A stretch of DNA of 64,000 nucleotides, from positions 62,001 to 126,000 of the forward strand of contig JAEZKC010000059.1 in NCBI GenBank assembly GCA_023436205.1. The letters run 5' to 3'. Under the pieces are notes generated by a model. That model searched no databases, was not told the DNA's origin, and saw only the letters and a list, made by a program, of their open reading frames with translations. The stretch comes from Fibrobacterota bacterium. GTDB taxonomy: Bacteria; Fibrobacterota; Chitinivibrionia; Chitinivibrionales; Chitinispirillaceae. This document shows positions 22,972 through 31,483 of this stretch, piece after piece. Numbering within the stretch: the stretch's first letter is position 1; every line of letters begins with the position of its first letter. A program made the position numbers and the translations under genes.

Positions 22972-24883
22972 CGTCGGAATCTTTCACCCTGAGTTTGCGA
23001 AATCCTACTTTGCCAACAAATGACCAGCTTGAGCTTTCATCTATGCTCACCGGACAATTTATCATGAGAATGATTCCCTGCAAAGCCGTATTCTGCATCT
23101 GGAGCGGTTCCGGGGGAATTGCCCACACATTTACCTGCTTCTGAGTGACAAACTGCATCTTTATCCCTGCAAGGGAATCTTCTATTTCCCAATTGCTGAT
23201 GTTTTCAATCATTACCGGGGATTGTCCCAGAGGATGAATGCTCTTTTTGTCTCCCACAATTCTGGCTTTGTTTTCTGAGCAGCCCGGAAGTGCAAGCGCC
23301 AGTTCGATGCCAAGTGTAAACTGGTAATTGGTCAGGGAGTTGTTGCTTAACTGGTAACTGAAAGTTAATACTGCATTGTCTCCTTCAAGCCCGATGACTT
23401 TTTCCATACCCAATGGGCAATTACGGTCGCTTTTGAAGAATCCCCCCTGACATTTCAGAGCCACTTTCACGCCGGTTGTTGACTTGCGGAATGTGTACTC
23501 AAATGGAGATGTGGAAAAGTTCCCGGCGTCTTTGGCTACCCCTGTTCTATAATCATTGCAGCTGATCGGGTCTGTGAAAATTTTTTCTGCAAAGGATAAT
23601 CTGCTTTCTCCGGAGGAGATCACATTGGGTCGGGAGCGAATACGGGGATTGTAAGCCGCACAGGCATTGAAGCTGCGGTCCCGGTAGTCCAGTTCATAAA
23701 TTTGTGCCCCGTTTTTGTGATCCATATACAACTTAAGGCTTCTATTTGCCACAATAATGCTTTTGTAACCGTTTCGCAGAAAATCCGTCAAGCGGATCAC
23801 CCCGCCTTTGTTGCCGCTAAGGTCATGCAGTTCCCGTTCGATATCGATAAGTTTGCCGTAAGTCCAAAGCCGATCGGAGATATTACTGAAACCCGCAGAT
23901 TCTGAGGGAAGAAAACGGTTTATATCCTGTACGAAAAAAAGCTGCTTGTTGAGTGATTTTACCCGTTTGCTGTCCTTAAGATTGCGGATATTGTCACAGG
24001 CCTCCATCAGCTTTCGTTGTAGAATTCCGATCTGATCATGACAATGCAAATGGTTCAAGAAGTAGGGAGAGGATGGTTCGTTGTTGGAAGGGACCAGGCT
24101 TGAGGGAAAATAGTGAAGTCCCAACGGGGTAGTGCTACCCAGTGCGTCCTTTATTTTGACTGGTTGAAATTGCAAAATTCTTTTATCGAGCTCAGAAGAA
24201 ATTTGTTCTATCCATGAATACTGTTCTGCTTCATTCGCTTCATCCTGAAGTGAATGCAGATATCGCAGAACATAGAGCCTCGGGGTCTGATTTGGGCTTT
24301 CAGTAGGGAAGGTGTTCTCGATCCAGCCCTGCAGGCTCTGCGGTGCATTGTGTTTATTGTACGAACGTGCGGGGAATACGGCAATGGAGCTTCCTGTATG
24401 TTCAGTAATCCAGTAACCGCAGCTGGTGCGTTCGCTTGCACCAAGCAGTTCATTTGAAATAACCGAATACTTCAAACCAGCATTTCTGAAGAGATCTATA
24501 TGCGATGGCTCCCAGTTGGAGAATGGCGGCACATACCCGCTCGGAGATTCACCAGTAAGTTCTGTAAAGGTCTGCAGACCCAGATTTATGTTTTCATTTG
24601 TGAGCCAGTGTGGAGAAAAACTCAAAAAAGGTTCTGTATAGCCAGTGCAGAGCCACTCCAGGCCTCCTTTCTTCAAAACGTCTCTCAGCGACGAGAGCGT
24701 GAGAGGGTCTATACATTCCAGAATGTACCCCGGAAGAGCAATGTTGAATCGCAAGTGAGGGTAGCGGTTGCACAGTGCCAGCAGGTTCTCTGCGAAGCGG
24801 TTTATGGCGCCGCTCAGCTTTGCTCGGGGCATAAGTCTGTTTTTGTAGGGCTGAAGCAGAAAAATGAACAGGTCTCGTTTCAT
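22958..24883 (-). CDS. GH57-like protein lacking the catalytic residues
   Basis: A 641-aa protein with the layout of GH57 4-alpha-glucanotransferase/amylase: a barrel with FNIALPGYILECID, GGLEWLCTGYTEPFLSFSP and GYVPPFSNWEPSHIDLFRNAG, then a helical part and C-terminal beta domains resembling DUF1925/DUF1926 (AQIYELDYRDRSFNACA). In active enzymes the third stretch reads like 'WLTERVWQPEL' with the nucleophile Glu; the aligned position here is F121. The acid/base 'DDGEKFG' region is replaced near 207-214, and the first 'HxHQP' motif is LLQP. It therefore looks like a non-catalytic carbohydrate-binding relative. No signal peptide is evident. The start codon has a poor ribosome site. Confidence 0.78.
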   Translation of the reverse strand: MKRDLFIFLLQPYKNRLMPRAKLSGAINRFAENLLALCNRYPHLRFNIALPGYILECIDPLTLSSLRDVLKKGGLEWLCTGYTEPFLSFSPHWLTNENINLGLQTFTELTGESPSGYVPPFSNWEPSHIDLFRNAGLKYSVISNELLGASERTSCGYWITEHTGSSIAVFPARSYNKHNAPQSLQGWIENTFPTESPNQTPRLYVLRYLHSLQDEANEAEQYSWIEQISSELDKRILQFQPVKIKDALGSTTPLGLHYFPSSLVPSNNEPSSPYFLNHLHCHDQIGILQRKLMEACDNIRNLKDSKRVKSLNKQLFFVQDINRFLPSESAGFSNISDRLWTYGKLIDIERELHDLSGNKGGVIRLTDFLRNGYKSIIVANRSLKLYMDHKNGAQIYELDYRDRSFNACAAYNPRIRSRPNVISSGESRLSFAEKIFTDPISCNDYRTGVAKDAGNFSTSPFEYTFRKSTTGVKVALKCQGGFFKSDRNCPLGMEKVIGLEGDNAVLTFSYQLSNNSLTNYQFTLGIELALALPGCSENKARIVGDKKSIHPLGQSPVMIENISNWEIEDSLAGIKMQFVTQKQVNVWAIPPEPLQMQNTALQGIILMINCPVSIDESSSWSFVGKVGFRKLRVKDSDDDTI

Positions 24884-24970
24884 AGCTAGAAATTTATAAT
24901 CCTGCCGCTTTACCTTTCAATGTTTTTTCCAAAAATGGCCCTTTTTTATTGCTTTTCTGTATTGTTTTGC

Positions 24971-24999
24971 TTGATGTGATCATTTAATCGATTTATATT
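24971..24999 (+). promoter_or_regulatory. Predicted promoter for ppdK
   Basis: TTGATG at 24971-24976 and TATATT at 24994-24999 are 17 bases apart in a very AT-rich spacer. Transcription would start near 25006, giving a leader of about 57 bases ending in a strong GGAGGA ribosome site before ATG 25063. Confidence 0.5.
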
Positions 25000-25062
25000 G
25001 TAATGTTTATTTTGTGTCTAGTGTTTTTATTTTTTCCCTAACATAAGCTTCGGAGGAATTTG

Positions 25063-27864
25063 ATGGCCAAAAAGTACGTGTATTTCTTCGGTCCCGGTAA
25101 AGCTGATGGAACAGCAGACATGAAGAATCTGCTTGGTGGTAAAGGTGCAAACCTTGCCGAAATGTGCAAGCTGGGACTTCCTGTTCCTGCAGGTTTTACA
25201 ATCACTACAGAGTGCTGTACTGATTACTTCGCCAACAAGATGAAGTTTCCTGTGGAGCTCAAGGCTCAGGTTGAAAAATCTCTCAAGGGCGTTGAGAAGG
25301 AAATGGGCATGAAGTTCGGTGATGCCAAGAATCCACTTCTGGTTTCCTGTCGTTCTGGTGCCAGAATGTCAATGCCTGGCATGATGGAAACTGTTCTTAA
25401 CATTGGTCTCTGTCCCACAACCATCCCCGGTCTTATCGCCAAGACAAAGAATGAGCGTTTCGTTTACGACTCATACCGTCGTCTCATGATGATGTACTCT
25501 GACGTGGTTATGGAGAAGGCTGAAGGTATTGAACCCAAGGGTGGAAAGGGAATCCGTCTGCAGCTTGAGCACATCATGGATGAGCTTAAGGACAAGAATG
25601 GTTACACACTCGATACCGATATGACTGTTGAAGACCTCAAGGTTCTTTGCGACAAGTTCAAGGCTCACATCAAATCCGCTCTGGGCAAGGCTTTCCCTGA
25701 TGATCCGATGGAACAGCTCTGGGGTGGAATCGGTGCAGTGTTCAAGAGCTGGAACGGAAAGCGTGCCGTTTCCTACCGTAACATCGAAGGCATTCCTCAT
25801 GAATGGGGTACAGCCACCAACGTGCAGGCAATGGTTTTCGGTAACATGGGTGATTCATCTGCAACTGGTGTGGCTTTCACACGTAACCCTGCAACTGGTG
25901 AGCACAAGTTCTTCGGTGAGTACCTGGTTAATGCTCAGGGTGAAGACGTTGTGGCCGGTATCCGTACACCTGCTCCCATCAACGAGACTACCAAGAGCGA
26001 ACACAACGAGCATCTCACTTCTCTTGAAAAGGGCATGCCCAAGCTTTACAAGGAACTTGATGGTATCCAGAAGGCTCTTGAGAAGCACTACAAAGACATG
26101 CAGGACCTTGAGTTCACAATTCAGGAAGGCAAGCTCTGGATGCTGCAGACCCGTAACGGAAAGCGCACCGGTACAGCTGCTCTGAACATGGCCATGGATA
26201 TGCTCAAGGAAAAGCTCATTAACGAAGAAGAAGCTGTAATGCGCGTAAAGCCTGCTCAGCTCGACGAACTTCTCCACCCTGTGATCGACCCTGTTGAAGA
26301 AAAGAAGGCCGCTGTTATCGGTAAAGGTCTTCCTGCAGGTCCCGGTGGTGCAGCAGGTCAGATCGTTTTCACCGCTCAGGATGCTGTAGACTGGGTGAAG
26401 AAGGGTAAGACCGTTATTCTGGTTCGTGAAGAGACCAACCCCGAAGATATCGAAGGTATGCGTGCTGCAGTCGGTATTCTGACTGCCCGTGGTGGTATGA
26501 CCAGCCACGCCGCTCTGGTTGCTCGCGGCTGGGGTAAGTGCTGTATCGTGGGTGCCAGCGACTTCCATATCGACTTCAACACTAAAACCGTGAAGGTAAA
26601 GGGCAAGGTGCTCAAAGAAGGTGATGTGGTAACTCTCAATGGTACAAAGGGCTACGTTTATGAGGGATCTCTCCCCATGATCGACGCTACTGAGAACCCC
26701 AGGTTCCAGACTTTCCTGAAACTTACTGAAAAGTTCAAGGCCATGAAGGTTCGTGCCAATGCTGATACACCTGAAGATGCCAAGGTTGCTCGCAGCTTCG
26801 GTGCTGAAGGTATCGGTCTTTTCAGAACTGAGCATATGTTCTACGGTGAAGGCAGCGATGAACCGTTGTTCTACCTGCGTAAGATGATTCTGAGCAAAAC
26901 TCTTGAAGAACGCAAGAGCGCTCTTGACAAGCTCTTCCTGTTCGTTAAGAGAGACATGAAGGCTACAATGGCTGCCATGAACGGTCTGCCGGTTACCATC
27001 CGTCTTCTCGATCCTCCTTTGCATGAGTTCGTTCCTCAGAGCGACAAGAAGCAGAAGGAACTTGCCGATGCTCTCGGTATCTCTGTTGAAGATATCAAGA
27101 AACGCGGTGATTCACTGCATGAAGTCAACCCCATGATGGGACACCGCGGTGTTCGTCTTGGTGTTACCTATCCTGAAGTTACCGAAATGCAGGTTCGTGC
27201 GATTCTCGAAGCTGCTGCCGAGCTTAACAAGGAAGGTACAAAGGTTCTTCCCGAAATCATGGTTCCCGTTACTTGCGATGTCAAGGAACTTAAAGATCAG
27301 AAGGTCCTCGTTGACAAAATCGTTTCCGAAGTAAAAGCCAAATTCGGTCTCAGGAAGTTTGATTACCTCTACGGTACTATGATCGAAATTCCTCGTGCAG
27401 CTCTGCTTGCCGATGAAATGGCTCAGGAATCCGAGTTCTTCTCCTTTGGTACTAACGACCTCACACAGATGTCTTTCGGTTTCAGCCGTGATGATATCGG
27501 TGGGTTCCTGCCCGAATACCTCGATAGAAAGATTCTCCCGGAAGATCCTTTCCAGAGCATCGATCAGAAGGGTGTTGGTCAGCTCGTTAAGTACGGTGTT
27601 GAGAGAGGTAGAACAACAAAGCCGAATCTCAAGATCGGAGTTTGCGGTGAACACGGTGGTGATCCTGCATCCGTTGAATTCTTCTTCGGTCTGGGTCTCA
27701 CTTATGTGTCCTGCTCACCTTACCGTGTACCTATCGCCCGTCTGGCTTCTGCTCAGGCTGAAATCAAGGCAAAGAGAGCTGCTGCAAAGAGCGCTTCTCC
27801 TGCCAAGAAAACAGCCAAGAAGGCTGCCAAGAAAGTGGCTAAGAAAGCTGCAAAGAAGAAGTAA
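25063..27864 (+). CDS. ppdK: Pyruvate phosphate dikinase with a Lys/Ala-rich tail
   Basis: A 933-aa PPDK that interconverts pyruvate, ATP and phosphate with PEP, AMP and pyrophosphate. The nucleotide-binding domain starts with LLGGKGANLAEMCKLGLPVPAGF, the swivelling domain has the phospho-histidine H482 in GGMTSHAALVARG, and the PEP domain ends with catalytic C861 in VCGEHGGDP. Residues about 901-933 form an extra tail of repeated AKKAAKK-type units, like histone H1, which standard PPDKs lack. Codon choice is strongly biased (GGT, CGT, CTC, AAG, AAC), unlike the neighbours, indicating very high expression. The start is ATG 25063 behind GGAGGA, and a strong terminator follows. It probably sets the direction of glycolytic flux using pyrophosphate. 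Confidence 0.97.
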   Translation: MAKKYVYFFGPGKADGTADMKNLLGGKGANLAEMCKLGLPVPAGFTITTECCTDYFANKMKFPVELKAQVEKSLKGVEKEMGMKFGDAKNPLLVSCRSGARMSMPGMMETVLNIGLCPTTIPGLIAKTKNERFVYDSYRRLMMMYSDVVMEKAEGIEPKGGKGIRLQLEHIMDELKDKNGYTLDTDMTVEDLKVLCDKFKAHIKSALGKAFPDDPMEQLWGGIGAVFKSWNGKRAVSYRNIEGIPHEWGTATNVQAMVFGNMGDSSATGVAFTRNPATGEHKFFGEYLVNAQGEDVVAGIRTPAPINETTKSEHNEHLTSLEKGMPKLYKELDGIQKALEKHYKDMQDLEFTIQEGKLWMLQTRNGKRTGTAALNMAMDMLKEKLINEEEAVMRVKPAQLDELLHPVIDPVEEKKAAVIGKGLPAGPGGAAGQIVFTAQDAVDWVKKGKTVILVREETNPEDIEGMRAAVGILTARGGMTSHAALVARGWGKCCIVGASDFHIDFNTKTVKVKGKVLKEGDVVTLNGTKGYVYEGSLPMIDATENPRFQTFLKLTEKFKAMKVRANADTPEDAKVARSFGAEGIGLFRTEHMFYGEGSDEPLFYLRKMILSKTLEERKSALDKLFLFVKRDMKATMAAMNGLPVTIRLLDPPLHEFVPQSDKKQKELADALGISVEDIKKRGDSLHEVNPMMGHRGVRLGVTYPEVTEMQVRAILEAAAELNKEGTKVLPEIMVPVTCDVKELKDQKVLVDKIVSEVKAKFGLRKFDYLYGTMIEIPRAALLADEMAQESEFFSFGTNDLTQMSFGFSRDDIGGFLPEYLDRKILPEDPFQSIDQKGVGQLVKYGVERGRTTKPNLKIGVCGEHGGDPASVEFFFGLGLTYVSCSPYRVPIARLASAQAEIKAKRAAAKSASPAKKTAKKAAKKVAKKAAKKK

Positions 27865-27890
27865 TTCTTCCTTTTGCCTGTTAATTCGAA

Positions 27891-27918
27891 GCAAGGTCCT
27901 CCGGACCTTGCTTTTTTT
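27891..27918 (+). terminator. Rho-independent terminator after ppdK
   Basis: GCAAGGTCC (27891-27899) and GGACCTTGC (27903-27911) form a perfect nine-base-pair stem with a three-base loop, followed by seven T (27912-27918). It lies 26 bases after the ppdK stop codon and isolates this highly expressed gene from the PHP gene. Confidence 0.93.
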
Positions 27919-27941
27919 GTCCCCGAAAACGGAGTTTAAAA

Positions 27942-28658
27942 ATGTTAGAATTTGATCTGCATGTTCATACAATTTTCAGCGAATGCGGAATACACACCGT
28001 ACTGGAACTCATTGAACGAGCTCGTTTCCTTGGAATGAAAGGGCTGGCAATCACTGACCATGGATTAACCCTGGGCGGCAGGCTTAACAATCCTTTTTTT
28101 GAGAGATTTAAATCGCCCTATCCGGAAGTAAATGTGCTCAAGGGAATCGAATGCAATTTGGTTGATGAAAAAGGCACCATTGATATCCCGCCAAAGCATC
28201 TACCCTTTATTGAAGTCGTTCTATTGGGAATACATCCAAACACCCCGAAAGGGATGAGCTCCGAAAAGTATACAGATATGCTGGTGGCTGCGATTCATAA
28301 AAATCCCTGTATTGATATCATCACGCATCCAAATGACCCTTCATACCCTGTAAACTATGGCAGACTCGCCGAGGAAGCGAAAAAAGCCGGTGTGGCACTT
28401 GAGCTGAATAATTCAAAAATACTTTACAGTAGAAGCAGCGTTGAAACAACAATTGAGCTTGTGGAAACTTGCAGGGATACCGGATGTCGCATGGCTGTCT
28501 GCAGCGATACTCATGCTATATTGGAACTGGGCACTGATGAAGCTGTAAAGCCTATTCTTGAAGCGGCTTCTTTTCCAGAGGATTTGATTGTTAATCGAAA
28601 TGCTGATCGGGCTTTGCAGTTTGTAAATGGTCGACGAGAGAATAAGAGGCTGATTTGA
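27942..28658 (+). CDS. PHP-domain phosphoesterase (YcdX-like)
   Basis: A 238-aa PHP protein. The metal-binding motifs are in the expected order: DLHVHTIFSECG near the N-terminus, ITDHG, KGIECN, DIITHPNDP and the C-terminal CSDTHA. This matches the YcdX subgroup of trinuclear-metal phosphatases; the substrate is unknown (nucleotide or sugar phosphates are usual). The start follows the ppdK terminator by 23 bases; the leader has GGAG ten bases upstream. It converges with the DUF2007 gene four bases beyond its stop. Confidence 0.88.
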   Translation: MLEFDLHVHTIFSECGIHTVLELIERARFLGMKGLAITDHGLTLGGRLNNPFFERFKSPYPEVNVLKGIECNLVDEKGTIDIPPKHLPFIEVVLLGIHPNTPKGMSSEKYTDMLVAAIHKNPCIDIITHPNDPSYPVNYGRLAEEAKKAGVALELNNSKILYSRSSVETTIELVETCRDTGCRMAVCSDTHAILELGTDEAVKPILEAASFPEDLIVNRNADRALQFVNGRRENKRLI

Positions 28659-28662
28659 GAAT

Positions 28663-29034
28663 TCAGGTATACCATCTCTGTCCGCATTCTTTGCACTCTC
28701 TTACGATTACTCCGTAATAGAATATTTTTTGGAGCAGAGTTTTCTTTTCGGTTATGCCGATATACCGTGATTTGCAGAATGGACACTGAACTGTAAGTTC
28801 GTGAAGCATCTCTTTTCGTTTTTGATTGCTTGTGGTCGTGAATTTTTCCACAATTGGGTTGGCCGCCTGAACATTCTTGGGGTCTATAAGAACCATGTAG
28901 TTTTGAAAGCCGGAGAATATTCGAGGCAAACCTTGGCGGCGTACCAGCCCCGGGATTCCTGCCTTGTCCAGCTCATCCTTTAAATTTTCTGCCTCTTCTT
29001 TATCAAGATACTGACTAATTGGCTTTGAAATCAT
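28663..29034 (-). CDS. DUF2007-type signal-transducing protein with C-terminal zinc ribbon
   Basis: A 123-aa protein. The first 70 residues (YLDKEEAENLKDELDKAGIP, then YMVLIDPKNVQAANPIV) match the DUF2007 'putative signal transducing protein' pattern of a small ferredoxin-like fold that occurs alone or fused to other modules. The C-terminus carries CPFC and CKEC pairs (VQCPFCKSRYIG, RECKECGQRWYT), a likely zinc ribbon. Its role is not known. No operon partner: a decayed tonB lies upstream on the same strand. Confidence 0.72.
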   Translation of the reverse strand: MISKPISQYLDKEEAENLKDELDKAGIPGLVRRQGLPRIFSGFQNYMVLIDPKNVQAANPIVEKFTTTSNQKRKEMLHELTVQCPFCKSRYIGITEKKTLLQKIFYYGVIVRECKECGQRWYT

Positions 29035-29089
29035 ATCTATTTCACCTGTTAATTGTAACCTGAATAAGCATCAAAATACGAACTATTTG

Positions 29090-29587
29090 CTATGGAAAGC
29101 AATTTACTTCTTTGGGAAATGAAAAATCAACTGGAACTGTAATCCATACTGCTACACTGTCCGCTCCTCTGTAAGCTGGACAAAATTCCATTTTTTATAC
29201 TGCCTCAAGAGCCTTTTAGGCTGTTCCATATCCTAAATTATCCAGTAAACGGGCATTGTCGTGCATGGCCACTATCATTTATCAGAATCTGAACTCTTAT
29301 TACTCCATCAATTCTCTTTACCATCATCTGCTCCGTGTATGATGGCAAAACTATGTTTTTTGCTCGTGGAAGTCTCGTTACTGATGTTACCGAAACACAT
29401 TTGGTGCTGCTGTACATGAATCTACTCGTGTCTATACAGTATCTTCTATAATTTGGTTACTTGTAATTTCAGAAGCGCTTTCACTGAGAATTGTAATGTG
29501 TAGCATGTAAAGAATAATAAAAGTTGAAATAAACAGAGATAGTAGTCTCGGAACTATACCTTTAAAATGACTGGCAAAATCCTTCAT
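29090..29587 (-). pseudogene. tonB: Decayed tonB gene (energy transducer remnant)
   Basis: On the minus strand ATG 29587 follows a strong AGGAGG site (29593-29598). The first frame gives a TonB-like N-terminus with one membrane helix (VPRLLSLFISTFIILYML) and stops at TAG after 48 codons. The frame two bases on then gives LPRAKNIVLPSYTEQMMVK and RIDGVIRVQILINDSGHA, the start of a TonB C-terminal domain. After another shift comes DNLGYGTA, stop, KALEAV, stop, KMEFCPAYRGADSVAVWITV and PVDFSFP, the domain's end ('F.PA..nG..V.vw.tiPv.F'), closing at TAG 29090-29092. At least two frameshifts and three stops make this a true pseudogene rather than a sequencing error. The whole 29035-29814 stretch has no intact gene; 29588-29779 shows nothing further. 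Confidence 0.8.
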
Positions 29588-29779
29588 GTAATCCTCCTGT
29601 TCCTAATCGAAGAAACACTATGTTTGCAAAATATAATCTAAAAATGATCCGGTTTCATGATTGTTTTTAGCCACAAATTATGAATTGCCAACATTCGAAG
29701 ATGAATATTGTAAACAGATCGTTTAACTTTAGGAACAGGTTTTTGTTGGTAGGAAATGTATGCAGGGGCAAAATTGAAT

Positions 29780-29802
29780 GGAGGATAGTGATGCTATCCT
29801 CC
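29780..29802 (-). terminator. Hairpin after the surface-repeat gene
   Basis: GGAGGATAG (29780-29788) and CTATCCTCC (29794-29802) form a perfect nine-base-pair stem with a five-base loop. Read on the minus strand it lies 12 bases after the stop of the surface-repeat gene and is followed by ATTCAATTTT, a weak T-tract. A probable terminator of the regulator/surface-repeat operon. Confidence 0.6.
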
Positions 29803-29814
29803 TTTGGATGTAAT

Positions 29815-30765
29815 TTAGAAAAGTGTTATTCCTGCAAAGTACAGAGGCTTGAATCCATCATCAATGACATCTTCGTCCCGTAATTCCACCTGGTAACCGG
29901 CACCTGCTCCAGCAAAGATACCGAGATATTTTCCGATATCTATTCCCAGTGTCAATCGAAGTGCAGCAAGAGTACGTGAATGCACAGTATCGGCATCAAA
30001 GCCGGCAAGTTCAATCAAGGTCATGTTTGCCGCATCTATTTCAATATATACAGGATTCAGAGGAATGTGATATCCCCAGCTTGTTGCAAAAGATATGGCT
30101 GTATCCAGGTCTTGTTGGTAATCGTATCCTCCCACAGTAATAGTGGAAACAAAGTTGTTAGCAATAAATTTGGCTCCAGCATTGGCTCCAGAAAAATTGG
30201 AGGCATAAGCAATCGCCGAAACATTTCCGTTCCCTGCAATATTTATCAGTCCGAAAGGTACTCCGTTTAATTGACTGGAAATATTGATGAATCCGGCCTG
30301 AAAACCAGTCAGCTCCTTCGCCACATTGATAAACCCGGTTTGACCGCCATAGGTGGTACCACCGATTATACTGAGAAGACCACCAGCCTGTATACCTCTG
30401 AGATCACCATTGATACGGCTTACAAGCCCTCCCATCTGATATCCTGTGGCATTCCCGCTTACTCCGCTGTAAATACCCGCCGCTTGAAAGCCCATGAGGT
30501 CTTGAGTGGTAGCCACCAGACCGGCAGCCTGATAACCGTTTACAGCTCGCGTGGCACTGGAAACTAATCCGGCAAGATCAATCCCGGCGATCACAGCAGC
30601 TCTGCTGTTGATGAGGCTGGCATTGAAAAATACTACAGCTTCATCGGTTTTACGGTAGCTTAACCCGGGGGCTACTCCGAAATTGACAGGAATAGTATCC
30701 TGAGCTGTAACCATACTGCTGATTGCAAATACTGCCAGTACTGCACCTAATGTTTTTTTAAACAT
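29815..30765 (-). CDS. Exported surface-repeat barrel protein (LA_2272-like repeats)
   Basis: A 316-aa secreted protein. A signal peptide (about 1-21, MVTAQ) is followed by at least seven repeats of roughly 15-22 residues built on G(Y/F/I)QxxG(L/I): GYQAAGLV, GFQAAGIY, GYQMGGLV, GIQAGGLL, GGQTGFIN, GFQAGFIN, GVPFGLIN. This matches the repeat style I know from Leptospira LA_2272-type surface proteins. The last 100 residues alternate polar and hydrophobic residues and end in aromatic-Phe (FAGITLF), as in outer-membrane barrels. The start at 30765 has GGAGGA four bases upstream. It follows a response-regulator gene by 19 bases, so the two form an operon. Confidence 0.78.
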   Translation of the reverse strand: MFKKTLGAVLAVFAISSMVTAQDTIPVNFGVAPGLSYRKTDEAVVFFNASLINSRAAVIAGIDLAGLVSSATRAVNGYQAAGLVATTQDLMGFQAAGIYSGVSGNATGYQMGGLVSRINGDLRGIQAGGLLSIIGGTTYGGQTGFINVAKELTGFQAGFINISSQLNGVPFGLINIAGNGNVSAIAYASNFSGANAGAKFIANNFVSTITVGGYDYQQDLDTAISFATSWGYHIPLNPVYIEIDAANMTLIELAGFDADTVHSRTLAALRLTLGIDIGKYLGIFAGAGAGYQVELRDEDVIDDGFKPLYFAGITLF

Positions 30766-30784
30766 ACATCCTCCATTGAAAAAA

Positions 30785-31189
30785 TTATATGTCAATTTGC
30801 GCCATTGCATTCGCAACTTCTTGAATTAATTCCGCTTTATCGAATGGTTTGTACAAAATGAATTTAATGTTTCGTTTCTTAAGCCCCTCTGAGATATCTT
30901 TACTTTTGTATGCAGTTATAATTAGAAATGGAATGGACAAACCCTTGTTCCTGACCAGATCTATAAATTCCAATCCATTGATTCCCGGAAGTTGAATGTC
31001 GGAGATTACCAGATTAAAGTTTTCATTGTTTTCCAAATTGGCAATTGCCGATTCTGCATCCATGGCCGGAGTTACTGAGTACCCCTGACGTTTCAAAATG
31101 AAGGTTATGGAATAAAGTAATCTGGGTTCATCTTCGGTTATGAGTATCTGGCCCCTTATGTTTGATTCGATTGTCTCGTCTGCAGCCAT
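30785..31189 (-). CDS. Single-domain response regulator
   Basis: A 134-aa receiver domain with an acidic pocket (ILITEDEPRLL), phospho-acceptor Asp in LVISDIQLPGING, a Thr in LIITAYKS and Lys in ILYKPFD. It has no output domain. ATG 31189 is chosen because GAGG lies five bases upstream; the frame stays open further upstream without similarity. It is 19 bases upstream of the surface-repeat gene, an unusual pairing for a lone receiver. The 31190-31483 spacer behind it shows no gene or recognisable regulatory element. Confidence 0.9.
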   Translation of the reverse strand: MAADETIESNIRGQILITEDEPRLLYSITFILKRQGYSVTPAMDAESAIANLENNENFNLVISDIQLPGINGLEFIDLVRNKGLSIPFLIITAYKSKDISEGLKKRNIKFILYKPFDKAELIQEVANAMAQIDI

Positions 31190-31483
31190 TATGTCCTCTT
31201 GAGTAAGATGTTTCGACGCTGGCATACAAAGCATCTGCCATGCCATGTAGGAAAAGTGCTTAATTGAGTGGATTTGGAGTAGTTGCGAATCGAAATCTGT
31301 ATTAAAATGGTGTGAAATAATTCAACAGATCATGCTGTGGGTAACCTTAGAATAAACTGTAGAACTCTTAAAATAATGATTGTTTTTGAAGAAAAATTCT
31401 TAAATCAAAATGGCCTGTTATTCAGCCATTCCGATTATCGACTTAGGGTGAGTAGGGAAGAGGCTGTAATGTGAATAGAGGCT

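Noticed and set aside
25855..27024. A 389-codon open frame antisense to ppdK
   Set aside because: Its frame is a by-product of the strongly biased codons of ppdK; it has no family motifs, and a second antisense frame (27112-27654) shows the same effect.
29090..29460. First impression of an insertion-sequence remnant in the 29 kb gap
   Set aside because: Frame-by-frame reading gave a membrane helix and the TonB C-terminal domain instead; no transposase motif or terminal inverted repeats are seen.
29680..29883. A 67-codon frame near the surface-repeat gene
   Set aside because: No motif, poor start context, and it runs over the hairpin and the 3' end of the minus-strand gene.
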